Source of the DNA: Pseudomonadota bacterium
GTDB lineage: Bacteria > Pseudomonadota > Gammaproteobacteria > Xanthomonadales > Rhodanobacteraceae
DNA length: 44,201 bases
Assembly: GCA_021793575.1 (NCBI GenBank)
Contig: JAJYSM010000023.1
Span: forward strand, 1-44,201
Reading direction: 5' to 3'
Of the stretch, positions 44,046 to 44,201 are shown in pieces. The notes beneath the pieces were generated by a model. The model saw nothing but the letters and a program-made list of their open reading frames with translations, was not told the DNA's origin and searched no databases. The position numbers were made by a program, and so were the translations under genes. How positions within the stretch are numbered: position 1 is the stretch's first letter; the number at the start of each line of letters is the position of its first letter.

Positions 44046-44201
44046 CAGCCTGTCGGACTTACCCGCTCTCCTCGGCTAAAATTAGCCATCCTCGATGACG
44101 ACCGACGGCATGCGCAGATTTCGACTGATCGACCGCGAGACCGACTACTTGTTACCGCCGTCCGTGCAGGACTGGCTGCCGCAGTCGCACTTGGCGCGGT
44201 A
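44046..44201 (+). mobile_element. Left end of an IS1182-type insertion sequence (truncated by window edge)
   Basis: The terminal sequence CAGCCTGTCGGACTT (44046-44060) resembles the ends of IS1182-family elements. The transposase start follows at 44095. CTAG (44042-44045) abuts the end and could be a target duplication or part of the inverted repeat. A small palindrome GGCTAA-AA-TTAGCC (44074-44087) lies just upstream of the gene. The right end is outside the window, so completeness is unknown. Confidence 0.7.
44095..44201 (+). CDS. IS1182 family transposase, N-terminal fragment
   Basis: 35 codons are visible before the window ends. The segment FRLIDRETDYLLPPSVQDW followed by LPQSHLAR matches the N-terminus of IS1182-type DDE transposases (pattern LLPPSxxDWLPxxHL). 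The ATG at 44095 is used; an in-frame ATG lies five codons later. Only the end of the sequence truncates it; the visible part has no stop or frameshift. Confidence 0.8.
   Translation, partial: MTTDGMRRFRLIDRETDYLLPPSVQDWLPQSHLAR

Overview
The window is dense, GC-rich chromosomal DNA of a gammaproteobacterium. It most likely comes from the Xanthomonadales, close to Rhodanobacteraceae such as Rhodanobacter, Dyella or Frateuria. Three things suggest this: the coaBC-dut-long algC gene order, the tyrS / M23 peptidase / anmK block beside an rRNA operon, and the HigBA and NdvB protein types. The family-level placement is inferred from protein style and gene order; no 16S sequence lies inside the window.

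Left part (1-8300). The left edge cuts the leader of an rRNA operon that runs leftward out of the window. A strong promoter and a boxA antitermination element are visible, but the 16S gene is not. Next come tyrS (leftward) and a divergent envelope block: an M23 endopeptidase, then anmK. Opposite them lie xthA, ampG and a small ribbon-helix-helix-like gene. AmpG imports anhydro-muropeptides and AnmK phosphorylates anhydroMurNAc, so with the M23 enzyme this is a cell-wall turnover and recycling neighbourhood. pyrE and a DUF4124-type periplasmic protein follow.

Middle part (8300-24450). coaBC, dut and an unusually long membrane-anchored AlgC-type phosphohexomutase form a leftward operon, with radC divergent. 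A 495-bp AT-rich gap before argS holds a candidate C-rich small RNA with a clear intrinsic terminator on the minus strand, plus DnaA-box-like sites. argS and a SPOR protein follow and end at a terminator. Then comes a leftward run of 3-hydroxybutyrate dehydrogenase, acetoacetate decarboxylase, a patatin-like hydrolase and a beta-hydroxyacid dehydrogenase. Together these look like C4 hydroxyacid and ketone metabolism, possibly polyhydroxybutyrate turnover. speA and speE are divergent and encode polyamine synthesis. speA has a long structured leader containing an Arg-rich small ORF.

Right part (24450-44201). A rightward group (orphan ParA, SixA, YceI, a phospholipase-D-family lipoprotein) meets a leftward pair (a thiolase and a TonB-like protein). 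An unrecognised 380-residue protein and a triple-PAS protein with a degenerate GGDEF domain and an intact EAL domain follow, then a GNAT acetyltransferase. An 8.6-kb gene for a cyclic beta-1,2-glucan synthase (NdvB) comes next. The last 1.1 kb is accessory DNA: a HigB-HigA toxin-antitoxin pair with a visible operator-promoter, then the left end of an IS1182-type insertion sequence cut by the window edge.

Most long reading frames opposite or out of frame with these genes are by-products of high GC at third codon positions and are not annotated.
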